Origin: Rhodospirillaceae bacterium SYSU D60007
Lineage (GTDB): Bacteria > Pseudomonadota > Alphaproteobacteria > Reyranellales > Reyranellaceae
Direction: 5' to 3'
Length of the DNA stretch: 64,000 nt
NCBI GenBank assembly: GCA_003574685.1
Contig: QOCQ01000024.1
Coordinates: 31,080-95,079, forward strand
In this document: positions 53,086 to 61,038 of the stretch, in pieces
Layout of the letters: each line of letters starts with the position of its first letter
Position numbering within the stretch: position 1 is the first letter of the stretch
The notes under the pieces: model-generated
Seen by the model: the letters and a program-made list of their open reading frames with translations, nothing else
Told to the model about the DNA's origin: nothing
Databases searched by the model: none
Program-made: the position numbers and the translations under genes

Positions 53086-53852
53086 GGCCGTCCCGTCGCC
53101 AGAGGCAGGCGATGGCCGCCGAATTCGACGAAGCCGAAGGCCACGCCATAGGCCTGCTGAAGGAGGTCTGGCTGCAACACGTCCGCTGGTGGACCTTCCG
53201 CCAGCAGCCGTCCGGCGGCCAGCAGCACGAGCCGGTCGCACCATCGCGCTGCAAGCGCCAGGTCATGCAGTGCCACCCCTACAGCCACGCCGCGCGCAGC
53301 CTCGGCGCGCAACGCCGCCATGGCCTCGATCTGGTAGCCGGGGTCGAGCGCCGCCGTCGGTTCATCCACCAGCAGGACATCGGCCCGGGTGGCAAGCGCG
53401 CGCGCCAGCAGCAGGCGCGCCCGTTCGCCGGCCGACAGGTGGTCCACCCGTCGCGCGGCAAATGCAGCCGTGCCGGTCCGCTGCATGGCATCGTCAATGG
53501 CTTCAACGTCAGCGACCGTCAATCGATCGAAGCCGGCCCCGTGCGGCATCCGTCCGAGGCTCACGACGTCGCGTCCCGATAGCGGCCATTGCGCCCGCGC
53601 CGCCTGCGGCAGATACGCAACGTGCCGCGCACGCACCATCGGTGACATTGTTCGCAGCGGCTTGCCTGACAACAGAACCCCGCCGTCATCGGGCGAATCG
53701 ATACCGGCCAGCAAACGCAAAAGGGTCGACTTGCCGGCGCCATTGGGGCCGACCAGCCCGGTGACGGCATGCGCCGGCAGCTCGATGCTAACACCATGCA
53801 AAACGGGACGGCGGTCCAGCACGCGCCGAAGGCCGCTGGCGGTCATAGCCAT
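53082..53852 (-). CDS. btuD: Cobalamin/Fe-siderophore-type ABC ATP-binding protein (BtuD-like)
   Basis: This is a 256-residue ATPase with Walker A GPNGAGKST, signature LSAGERARL (Ala instead of the second Gly of LSGG) and Walker B VLLVDEPTAALDP. The length and the FecE/BtuD-like spacing fit vitamin B12 or siderophore importers. Assignment to cobalamin rests on the riboswitch and btuB at the head of the operon. It overlaps btuC by 10 bases and tonB by 4. Confidence 0.88.
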   Translation of the reverse strand: MAMTASGLRRVLDRRPVLHGVSIELPAHAVTGLVGPNGAGKSTLLRLLAGIDSPDDGGVLLSGKPLRTMSPMVRARHVAYLPQAARAQWPLSGRDVVSLGRMPHGAGFDRLTVADVEAIDDAMQRTGTAAFAARRVDHLSAGERARLLLARALATRADVLLVDEPTAALDPGYQIEAMAALRAEAARGVAVGVALHDLALAARWCDRLVLLAAGRLLAEGPPADVLQPDLLQQAYGVAFGFVEFGGHRLPLATGRP

Positions 53853-54847
53853 GGCGCGCTCCGCTGCCGCCGATGCAGCGCCAGCCAGCCCAGAAACGGT
53901 GCACCGACCATCGCGGTCATGACCCCGAGCTGCAGCTCCCGTTCTGTCGGCAGAAGACGTACAGCGATGTCTGCGATCAAGGTCAGGACCGCGCCCGCCC
54001 CGGCCGATGCAATCAGGGTCGCGCCCGGCCGATAGCCCACAAAGGGACGTACGGCGTGCGGTGCTATCAGGCCGACGAAGCCGATGACACCCGACACCGC
54101 CACAGCACCGCCCACGGCCATCGCCGTGCCCAACCCAACCCAGCGCGCGACAGAGGCCGGCGCCACACCGAGCGCCAGTGCCGTCTCCTCGCCCAGCGAG
54201 AGGGCATCCAGACGGCCCCGCATCCTGAAGAGCAGGATCGCGCCCGCGATCACGCAGGGCAGCGCCAGCAGAACGTGATCGAGACTACGGTCGGCCAGGG
54301 AGCCCATGAGCCAGAACATTACCTCGTAGAAGGCATAGGGATTGGGCGACAGCGCCAGGCTGAAGGCGGTGGCCGCTCCTGCCAGCGCATTGATGGCGAC
54401 GCCGACGAGCAGCAGGGTTGCGACCGTAGCGCCGCGACCGGCCCATACAAAGAGCGCGGCGGTTCCCAGCACGCCGCCCGTGATCGCCGCCACCGGCAGG
54501 GCGGCCGGCACCAGACGTACGAGGCCGCTGTAGAAGGCAATTACGGCACCCAGCGCGGCGCAGGCCGAAACGCCCAGAACGCCGGGTTCGGCCAGCGGAT
54601 TGCGCAGCAAGCCCTGCATGGCAGCGCCGGCCATGCCCAGTGCAGCGCCCACCAGCAAGCCCAGCAACGCGCGTGGCAGTCGTATTTCCAGCAGCACCAG
54701 TGCTGGCACGGTGTCGCGTCCGGCCAGCAGGTCAGCCGTCGCCTCTGCCAGACTCAATCCGCCCGGTCCGACAATGACCGAGACACATGCCAGCAACAGC
54801 GCGAGCACGCCGGGCAACAGCCACACCCGTTCCGCGGTTGACCTCAT
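53843..54847 (-). CDS. btuC: Cobalamin/Fe-siderophore-type ABC permease (BtuC-like)
   Basis: This is a 334-residue FecCD-family permease with about ten helices. Family marks are LLEIRLPRALLGLLVGAALG followed by MAGAAMQGLLRNPLAEPGVLG (split here) and GAVAVSGVIGFVGLIAPHAV near 235-254. BtuC is normally 326 residues long. Its ATG overlaps the stop of btuF. It would form the inner membrane channel for cobalamin. Confidence 0.9.
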   Translation of the reverse strand: MRSTAERVWLLPGVLALLLACVSVIVGPGGLSLAEATADLLAGRDTVPALVLLEIRLPRALLGLLVGAALGMAGAAMQGLLRNPLAEPGVLGVSACAALGAVIAFYSGLVRLVPAALPVAAITGGVLGTAALFVWAGRGATVATLLLVGVAINALAGAATAFSLALSPNPYAFYEVMFWLMGSLADRSLDHVLLALPCVIAGAILLFRMRGRLDALSLGEETALALGVAPASVARWVGLGTAMAVGGAVAVSGVIGFVGLIAPHAVRPFVGYRPGATLIASAGAGAVLTLIADIAVRLLPTERELQLGVMTAMVGAPFLGWLALHRRQRSAPWL

Positions 54848-55911
54848 GATCCCCGCCCGAGCGCGCGATGCGCGGCGGTCAGCCGCTCAAGCGCTTCGAG
54901 GTTCTGCGGGCCGGCGCAGAGCCACAGGCTGTGCGGCATGACGAGCGTGCGACTTCCCTCGAAGGCGTGCCGCACCGCGCGGTGCGTCATCAGCGCCTCG
55001 GCCAGCGACGGCCGGTCGCTGGTGGCGCCGTCCAGGATCAGCACGTCCGGCGCGGCGCGCACGAGGATTTCGAGCGGAAGCGGCTCGAAGGGGCCAGTAC
55101 CGCGCTCGGCGGCAAGGTTGCGAAAGCCTGCGCGCCGCAGCAGGTCGTCCGGAACAGTGCCGGCGCCCACGGTAAAGCCGTTGGCCTGCCACACCGCCGC
55201 CAGCGGCTGCCCACTGCCCCGCGTGGAGACGATCTCGTCGTGGCGGCGTTGCATGTCGTTCGCGAGGGTTTCCCCCGCCTCGGCATGGCCGAGCGCTGCG
55301 GCGACGGCCCGCACGCGCGCCAAGCCTTGCTCAAAGGTTGCCGCGTCCGGAACGCTTGCGACGCGTACCCCTGCACGCCGCAGCAACGCCACGACATGAG
55401 CCGGCGCATTGGCATCGATCAGCACCAGATCCGGGCGCAACGCCAGGATCTCCTCGACGCGCATCTCTACTGCCGGCAGGGTGCGCGCTTGCTGCCAGCG
55501 CGCCGAGAGGTGCGCATCCTGCGTGACGTCAGCGACGCCCACGAGCTGACCCGGCGCGGCCAGAGCGAGCGCAAGCTGATCAAGGCACAGATTCAGCGAA
55601 ACAACTCGCGCCGGCGGCTCGCTTGCCCGGACGCTGACCGGCCAGACCGCAGCGATCACGATTGCCAGCAAAAGCAGCACCGCCTTCTTGCCTTCTCCCC
55701 GCGAAGGCGGGGAGAAGGTGCCCGAAGGGCGGATGAGGGGCTTTTCGGCGCTGCGGGAAGGCTTGGCGATGCGCTTGTGAACTGCACGCCATTCGATCCG
55801 TAATGCCGCGAAGCCCCTCACCTCCCATCGCTGCCGCGATGGGCCCCTCCTCTCCCCGCCTTCGCGGGGAGCGGAGGAAGACCAGGCTGCGAAGACCCGA
55901 TGGAGCTTCAT
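54844..55911 (-). CDS. btuF: Cobalamin-type periplasmic binding protein (BtuF-like) with repeat-encoded N-terminus
   Basis: The conserved part begins with SEPPARVVSLNLCLDQLALA (about 96-115 of 355), a class III binding protein start of BtuF type, and includes LRPDLVLIDANAPAHVVALL and GPFEPLPLEILVRAAPDVLI. Upstream of it, residues 11-75 are translated from a palindromic repeat (55691-55870) that stays open in frame. The only ATG is at 55911, 18 bases after the btuB stop, with AGGA before it; a GTG at 55680 preceded by AAGAAGG would start just at the signal peptide VLLLLAIVIAAVWPVSVRA and is an equally likely true start. The ligand is inferred from the B12 riboswitch. Confidence 0.8.
   Translation of the reverse strand: MKLHRVFAAWSSSAPREGGERRGPSRQRWEVRGFAALRIEWRAVHKRIAKPSRSAEKPLIRPSGTFSPPSRGEGKKAVLLLLAIVIAAVWPVSVRASEPPARVVSLNLCLDQLALALAAPGQLVGVADVTQDAHLSARWQQARTLPAVEMRVEEILALRPDLVLIDANAPAHVVALLRRAGVRVASVPDAATFEQGLARVRAVAAALGHAEAGETLANDMQRRHDEIVSTRGSGQPLAAVWQANGFTVGAGTVPDDLLRRAGFRNLAAERGTGPFEPLPLEILVRAAPDVLILDGATSDRPSLAEALMTHRAVRHAFEGSRTLVMPHSLWLCAGPQNLEALERLTAAHRALGRGS
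55691..55870. repeat. Palindromic dispersed element inside the 5-prime part of btuF
   Basis: The element begins with CCTTCTCCCCGCGAAGGCGG (55691-55710), a short hairpin, and continues with GGGCGGATGAGGGGCTT. Towards the other end it has AAGCCCCTCA (complementary to TGAGGGGCTT) and CTCTCCCCGCCTTCGCGGGG, so the whole is a large imperfect inverted repeat. The first 53 bases (55691-55743) are identical to 63880-63932 at the end of the window. It lies between the btuB stop and the conserved part of btuF. Confidence 0.85.
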
Positions 55912-55929
55912 CGTCCTAGCCAGCGCCCC

Positions 55930-57894
55930 TCACAACGTCAGGCGCACGCCTGCGAAGGCGCTGAGGCGCGGCGTGCGAAAGCCCAGCGGCTCGTCGTAGT
56001 GCTTGTCGGTCACGTTCTCGACCCTGCCGAAGAGGCGCACGCCGTCGCTGACGTCATAGCTGGTGGTAAACCTCAGGACGCTGTACGCCTCCAGATGCGT
56101 GATCGGCGACGGGAACTGGCTGAAATCGCGGTCGGTGCGGCCGCTGCGATGCGCCAGCTCCGCGCCGAGAGTCCATCCCGGCAGCGGCTTCCAGCCGGCC
56201 GAAACATCGATTGCATGTCGGGGCCGGCGCACCAGCGGCTCGTTCGTGGTGCGATCGCGTGCATCGGTAAATGTGTAATCGACACGGAAGGAAAGTGTCT
56301 CCCACGGCCAGATCTCCAGCGACGCCTCGACGCCCTGGGTGCGCGCCTTGCCGGCGTTCGTCAGCGTCGTGCAGGCCACGCCGCAGCCGGTGCTGACGAT
56401 CAGGTCACGGATGTGGTTGCGGAACAGCGTCACGCCTACCTTCACGCGATCACCCCACAGGGTCTGATCGATGCCGATTTCGCCGCCGATGCTGCGTTCC
56501 GGTTTCAGGTCGGGATTGGCAAGGAAGCCGAACGCCGGGAAATCCAGGTAGAGCTGGTCCAGGCTTGGCGCCTTGAAGGCAGTCCCCAGAGCGGCGTGCA
56601 GGCGGGTACCAGACTCCTTGAAGGCATAGGTCGCGCCCACCCGCCAGGTCGCGGCGGTGCCGAAATCCTTGTGGTTCTCCAGGCGCCCGCCGACAGTCAG
56701 CGACAGGGCTTCGGTCGGCGTCCAGCGCGCGTTGAGATAGCCGCCGATCGTGTGCGTGGACTGATCGACGCTGTTGGGCGGGAACCCGAAGTTGAATGTG
56801 CTGCGCGCGCGCAGCGAGGTGCGCTCGGCATCGATGCCGAACACCACGCCGAACTGTTCGGAGAAGCGCACATCATTCTTCCAGTCGAACTGCCAGCGCC
56901 GGCCGCGATTGCGCGCATCGGGCGAGAATGGATCGAAGTTGATCTCGTCGAAGCCGTCCGTGTCTCGCCGGTTCACCTGCAGGAAGGAGAGTCCGAAGGT
57001 CTGCTTCCATTTGCCGTCAAGGAGCTGCCAGTCGGCCTGCAGCCGCTGCGAGACCTGCCGCGCGCGCTCGCGCAGATTGGGATCCTCGCTCAGGAAAGCG
57101 TCATATTCGGTGTGGGACCAGCCCACGCGCGAGAACAGCGAGAGCTGGAAGTTGTCGGACACGTCGAAGCCCAGCCGTCCGTTGAACGACACGTTGCTGT
57201 AGCCGTCCGGTTCGTTGGCGATGCCAGGAGAGAACCGCTCCGGCACCGACGAGAAGCCGCGTGTCGCGGTGGCCTGCATGGCGACATTGTAGTTGAAACG
57301 GCCTTCCGCGCCCTGCACGCCGGCGCCCGCATTGAACGTGCCGTAGCTGCCCAGCTCGCCGAATGCTGCCGCCTTCAAAGGACCGCTGCCCTTGCGGGTC
57401 ACGAGGTTGATCACGCCGCCAATGGCATCCGAGCCCCAGAGCGTGCTCATCGGCCCACGCACGATCTCGATGCGATCGACATTGTCGAGCAGGAAATGCG
57501 CGAAATTGGGCGCGCCGTTGATCAGGCTGGGATCGCCTGCGCGCACCCCGTCAACCAGCACCAGCGTATGGTTGGCGTTGCCGCCGCGCAGGAAAACGCT
57601 GGTGCCCTTGCCGGGACCGCCCGACTGAATGGACGCCGTCCCGGGCACGGTGCGCAGCGCATCACCCAGCGTGCGCAACTGGCGGCGCTCAATCTCGGCG
57701 GCGGTAATCACGGTAACCGTGGCGCTGACCCGCTCGGCCGGGACCTCAGTCCGGTCGGCGGTGACCACGGTTTCGGGCAGCGTGGCGGGCCGTGTCTGCT
57801 GGCTGAAGGCGCCCGGTGCCAGGATGGCGCCCGCAATCATACAGGCCGCACCCGCAGCGCCGGTACGGAAAGACGGATTCGATCTGACGTTCAT
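55930..57894 (-). CDS. btuB: TonB-dependent outer membrane cobalamin receptor (BtuB-like)
   Basis: This is a 654-residue outer membrane receptor. A signal peptide (about 30 residues, RTGAAGAACMIAGAILAPGA then FSQ) is followed by the TonB box LPETVVTADR, a plug domain (about 45-165) with VFLRGGNANHTLVLVDGVRA and RIEIVRGPMSTLWGSDAIGG, and a 22-strand-type barrel ending in aromatic-rich VTDKHYDEPLGFRTPRLSAF. ATG 57894 is preceded by GGAG; an ATG at 57915 would lengthen the signal. A cobalamin riboswitch lies 97-264 bases upstream, which supports B12 as ligand. It heads the operon btuB-btuF-btuC-btuD-tonB. Confidence 0.92.
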   Translation of the reverse strand: MNVRSNPSFRTGAAGAACMIAGAILAPGAFSQQTRPATLPETVVTADRTEVPAERVSATVTVITAAEIERRQLRTLGDALRTVPGTASIQSGGPGKGTSVFLRGGNANHTLVLVDGVRAGDPSLINGAPNFAHFLLDNVDRIEIVRGPMSTLWGSDAIGGVINLVTRKGSGPLKAAAFGELGSYGTFNAGAGVQGAEGRFNYNVAMQATATRGFSSVPERFSPGIANEPDGYSNVSFNGRLGFDVSDNFQLSLFSRVGWSHTEYDAFLSEDPNLRERARQVSQRLQADWQLLDGKWKQTFGLSFLQVNRRDTDGFDEINFDPFSPDARNRGRRWQFDWKNDVRFSEQFGVVFGIDAERTSLRARSTFNFGFPPNSVDQSTHTIGGYLNARWTPTEALSLTVGGRLENHKDFGTAATWRVGATYAFKESGTRLHAALGTAFKAPSLDQLYLDFPAFGFLANPDLKPERSIGGEIGIDQTLWGDRVKVGVTLFRNHIRDLIVSTGCGVACTTLTNAGKARTQGVEASLEIWPWETLSFRVDYTFTDARDRTTNEPLVRRPRHAIDVSAGWKPLPGWTLGAELAHRSGRTDRDFSQFPSPITHLEAYSVLRFTTSYDVSDGVRLFGRVENVTDKHYDEPLGFRTPRLSAFAGVRLTL

Positions 57895-57990
57895 GGGACG
57901 GATCTCCGCAAGCAATCGACACGCACTGGCGCGTCATCGTGCGGATGACCGTCCCGTCGGATGTTCCCGTCCGGGGGAAGACGACGCTCT

Positions 57991-58158
57991 CGATGGCAGG
58001 TCTTCTGGCTTGCGGGTCAATGCGCAGATCCGCCTTCCCAGGCCTGGGCCCAGTGGCACGCTGGACCTGCACTCGCCGCTCACAGCTGCGGGTACAGCCG
58101 CCGATTGGGTCCGAAGACCGCACGGCGTTCCCTTTGACCCCTCTCGGGGACCATCGAT
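57991..58158 (-). promoter_or_regulatory. Cobalamin (B12) riboswitch upstream of btuB
   Basis: Read on the minus strand, the conserved core is present in order: AAAGGGAACGCCGTGCGG, then GGCTGTACCCGCAGCTGTGA, GCCACTGGGCC, GGGAAGGCGG, and the B12 box AAGCCAGAAGACCTGCC (57995-58012). A closing stem can form between CGATGG near the 5-prime end and CCATCG after the B12 box (57991-57996 with 58151-58156). It should shut off the uptake operon when adenosylcobalamin is plentiful. Between riboswitch and btuB, GGGACGG (minus strand, 57949-57955) could pair with CCGTCCC directly before the ATG (57895-57901) and hide the ribosome site. The rest of the 335-base gap 57895-58229 shows no gene. Confidence 0.93.
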
Positions 58159-58229
58159 GCGAAAACCCGATAGTCGGCGCTGACGCCGCCGTCAAGCAGC
58201 GTCAGCGCCAGCAAGAGTCTCGAGCCCGG

Positions 58230-58892
58230 CTAGTCGCGCGGCTGCGGGACGATGCGCAGGTAGGGCCTGGGGGCCTTCCAGCCCTGCGGGAATTTCTTCT
58301 TCGCGTCGTCGTCCGACACGGCCGGCACGATGATGACGTCGTCGCCCGGTTTCCAGTTCACCGGCGTGGCCACCTGGTGCTTCGAGGTGAGCTGGATCGA
58401 ATCGAGCACGCGCAGCACCTCGTCGAAGTTGCGGCCGGTGCTCATCGGATAGGTCAGCGACATCTTGATCTTCTTGTCCGGGCCCACCAGGAAAACGGTG
58501 CGCACGGTGGCGTTGTTCGCCGCTGTGCGGCCCTGCGACGTTGCTCCGGCATCGGCCGGCAGCATGTCGTAGAGCTTGGCCACCTTCAGTTCGGGGTCGC
58601 CGATCATCGGGTAGTTCACGGCGTGGCCCTGCGTCTCCTCGATGTCCTTCGACCATTTCTTGTGGTCGTCCACCGGATCGACGCTGAGCCCGATGATCTT
58701 GCAATTGCGCTTGTCGAACTCGTTCTTCAGACCGGCCATGTAGCCCAGCTCCGTGGTGCACACCGGCGTGAAGTCCTTGGGATGCGAGAACAGGATCGCC
58801 CAGCCGTTGCCGATCCAGTCATGGAAATCGATTTGCCCCTGCGTCGTCTCGGCCTTGAAGTTGGGCGCTTCGTCATTGATCCTGAGTGGCAT
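58230..58892 (-). CDS. 1-Cys peroxiredoxin (Prx6/AhpC-TSA family)
   Basis: This 220-residue cytoplasmic thiol peroxidase reduces H2O2 and organic peroxides. The peroxidatic cysteine is Cys45 in FTPVCTTELG; a second cysteine (Cys64) is not in a resolving position, so the enzyme is of the 1-Cys Prx6 type. The long C-terminal arm (PVNWKPGDDVIIVPAVSDDD, then FPQGWKAPRPYLR) is typical of that subgroup. ATG 58892 has a strong AAAGGAGGGG site upstream on the minus strand; an earlier start at 58931 is unlikely. It lies upstream of the btuB riboswitch but has its own leader. Confidence 0.94.
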   Translation of the reverse strand: MPLRINDEAPNFKAETTQGQIDFHDWIGNGWAILFSHPKDFTPVCTTELGYMAGLKNEFDKRNCKIIGLSVDPVDDHKKWSKDIEETQGHAVNYPMIGDPELKVAKLYDMLPADAGATSQGRTAANNATVRTVFLVGPDKKIKMSLTYPMSTGRNFDEVLRVLDSIQLTSKHQVATPVNWKPGDDVIIVPAVSDDDAKKKFPQGWKAPRPYLRIVPQPRD

Positions 58893-59028
58893 TGTGTCCC
58901 CTCCTTTGGGTTTCGCTCGATATCGTCGCACTACGCCGATAGCACAAGCCCTGGACGCTGCCGGCTGACTGACAAGCTTGCTGTTCGTGGAAGCGGGGCC
59001 GGACTCATAACAGCGCCGCCGTGCAAAT

Positions 59029-59808
59029 TCAACGCTGGGCGGAGCGTGCCGCTTCGACGGCGGCCCGGATCGCGGGCGCCAGCCGCCGGGTCCAGCCGAT
59101 CGCGGCCTGTCGCGTGTCGATCAGGTCCTGGCGGATCTCCAGCGAGCAGTGCGGCAGCTCGTGGGCGTCGGCGTGGGCTGCCAGCGTGTACTCATAGCTT
59201 GCCCGCGCCGAATACGGTTCATTGTCGCCAGTGACCACCCCCTCAAGGCGGCGCAACTCAGTCAACAGGGGCGCTGGCAGGCGCGCATCCGTGCGCCACA
59301 ACACGCCCAGGTGCCAGGGCCGCCTTGCGCCGTTCATGACCGGCGTGAAGCTGTGCACGACAAGCAGCGCCGGCCTTGTACCGCGAGCCGTCATGTCCGC
59401 GATCAGACGTTCGACCTCGTTGTGGTAGGGCCAGAAGCAGGCATGGGCCCGCGCGTCGATATCCTCGGCCGCCAGTCCTTCGTTGGCCGGCACGCGCGTG
59501 CCATCGCTGACCTGGGGGATCGATCCTTCGCCGCCCGGCCAGCGGTTACAGTCGATCACCAGCCGCGAATAGGCTGAAGCCACCAGCGGCGCATCGAGCA
59601 GCGCCGACAGCTCCGCGGCAACGTCCAGCGCGCCGATGTCCCAGCCGATGTGGCGCGCCAGCTCGACCGCGGAAATGCCGAGATCGCCCAGCGCCGCCGG
59701 CACGGCCTTGCCGGCGTGATCGCAGAGCAGCAAAAGGGGAAAGCGGCCGGCTTCGTTGAGCGTCCGGAAGGCAGGCGGATCGCCCGGCGACAGCAGCGAG
59801 GATGTCAT
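59029..59808 (-). CDS. N-formylglutamate amidohydrolase family protein
   Basis: This is a 259-residue enzyme of the FGase family. It shows PLLLLCDHAGKAVPAALGDL (24-43, metal-binding Asp-His), HIGWDIGALDVAAELSALLD with DIGA, RLVIDCNRWPGG with Asn-Arg, and LLVVHSFTPVMNGARRPWHL with the second His. The family hydrolyses N-formylglutamate to formate and glutamate in histidine degradation, but many alphaproteobacterial members stand outside hut operons, as here, and may act on other N-acyl amino acids. It ends the two-gene stretch with the alcohol dehydrogenase 5 bases upstream in transcription. Confidence 0.88.
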   Translation of the reverse strand: MTSSLLSPGDPPAFRTLNEAGRFPLLLLCDHAGKAVPAALGDLGISAVELARHIGWDIGALDVAAELSALLDAPLVASAYSRLVIDCNRWPGGEGSIPQVSDGTRVPANEGLAAEDIDARAHACFWPYHNEVERLIADMTARGTRPALLVVHSFTPVMNGARRPWHLGVLWRTDARLPAPLLTELRRLEGVVTGDNEPYSARASYEYTLAAHADAHELPHCSLEIRQDLIDTRQAAIGWTRRLAPAIRAAVEAARSAQR

Positions 59809-59813
59809 GCGGC

Positions 59814-60950
59814 TCAGCGGCGCATGTGCGGCACAAGGAGCTGGCGTACCGTGGCGACGGCCTGCAGCCGGTCAAAGCCCTCGTTGAGCTCTTCAAGCGC
59901 CACCCGCTGGCTCACCATGCGATCGACCGGCAGCTTGCCCTGCTGGTAGAGCGCGATGAAACGCGGGATATCGCGCACCGGCACGCAGCTTCCCATGTAG
60001 CTGCCCTTGATCGTCTTCTCCTCGGATACCAGCACGCTCTGCTTGAAGGAGAAGGTAGCGTCAAAGGGCGACAATCCGGCGCTGACCGTGGTGCCGCCCC
60101 AGCGTGTAACGCCATAGGCCGTCTCCATCGCCTTGATCGTGCCGGCCAGATCGAAGGCATAGTCGACGCCGCCGCCGGTCATGTCGCGCACGCGCTCGAT
60201 ATGGTCGGACTCGCGCGCATTGATTGTGTCGGTGGCGCCCATCTGGCGTGCGAGACCCAGCTTCTCGTCCGAGAGGTCGATGGCGATGATGCGGCCCGCC
60301 CCGCCCAGCACCGCGCCCAGCAGACCGCTGAGACCCACGCCGCCCAGCCCGACGATGGCCACGGTACTGCCCGGCTCGATGCGGGCCGTGTTCACCACCG
60401 CGCCGACGCCCGTGACGACGGCACAGCCGAACAGGGCCGCGATGTCGAGCGGCAAGGTACGGTCGATCACCACGACCGAGCCGCGATCGACGACCGCGTA
60501 TTCGGCAAAGCAGGACACGCCCGAGGCGTGATCGATCGGCTGGCCATTGCGGTGAAGCCGCTTGGCGCCCGACAGCAACTGGCCGGCCGCGCGCGGCGCC
60601 ACGGCGCGCTCGCAGATATAGGGCCTGCCTTCCAGACAGCGCCGGCAGCGGCCGCAACTGACGTTGAAGGCGAAGCAGATGTGGTCGCCCACCTTCACGT
60701 CGTGCACGCCGGCGCCGACCTCGACGATTTCGCCGGCGCCCTCGTGGCCCGGCACCATCGGCACCGGCCGCGGCCGGTCGCCATTGATGATCGACAGGTC
60801 GGAATGGCACAGCCCGGCACCGCCGACCTTCACCAGCACCTCGCCCTCGCCCGGCGGATCGAGATCGACCTCCTCGATGTGCAGGGGACGGCTTTTGGCA
60901 AACGGCTGCTTCGCCGAGCAGGTGGTGAGGATGGCGGCTTTCATCTTCAT
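59814..60950 (-). CDS. Zinc-dependent alcohol dehydrogenase
   Basis: This is a 378-residue medium-chain dehydrogenase. Catalytic zinc ligands are the Cys in GLCHSDLS, the His/Glu in PGHEGAGEI and a later Cys (SCGVVTG-like FGCAVVTGVG). The structural zinc site CGRCRRCLEGRPYIC has all four cysteines. The NAD fold shows GLGGVGLSG. The start ATG 60950 gives MKMKAAILTTCSAKQPFAKS; the frame is open further upstream but overlaps the divergent kinase. Relatives oxidise primary or aryl alcohols; the substrate is unknown. Only 88 bases separate it from the divergent glycerate kinase. Confidence 0.9.
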   Translation of the reverse strand: MKMKAAILTTCSAKQPFAKSRPLHIEEVDLDPPGEGEVLVKVGGAGLCHSDLSIINGDRPRPVPMVPGHEGAGEIVEVGAGVHDVKVGDHICFAFNVSCGRCRRCLEGRPYICERAVAPRAAGQLLSGAKRLHRNGQPIDHASGVSCFAEYAVVDRGSVVVIDRTLPLDIAALFGCAVVTGVGAVVNTARIEPGSTVAIVGLGGVGLSGLLGAVLGGAGRIIAIDLSDEKLGLARQMGATDTINARESDHIERVRDMTGGGVDYAFDLAGTIKAMETAYGVTRWGGTTVSAGLSPFDATFSFKQSVLVSEEKTIKGSYMGSCVPVRDIPRFIALYQQGKLPVDRMVSQRVALEELNEGFDRLQAVATVRQLLVPHMRR

Positions 60951-61038
60951 AATGACCTGCTCCAGGGCTCGGGATGACACGCGACGGGGGATGTCGTATG
61001 GGCATTCTTGGACACTTCGTTCCGTTCCGTCGAGCCTC

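Noticed and set aside
55900..57948. Plus-strand open frame of 682 codons opposite btuB
   Set aside because: It is a shadow of the receptor gene with arginine- and alanine-rich low-information sequence.
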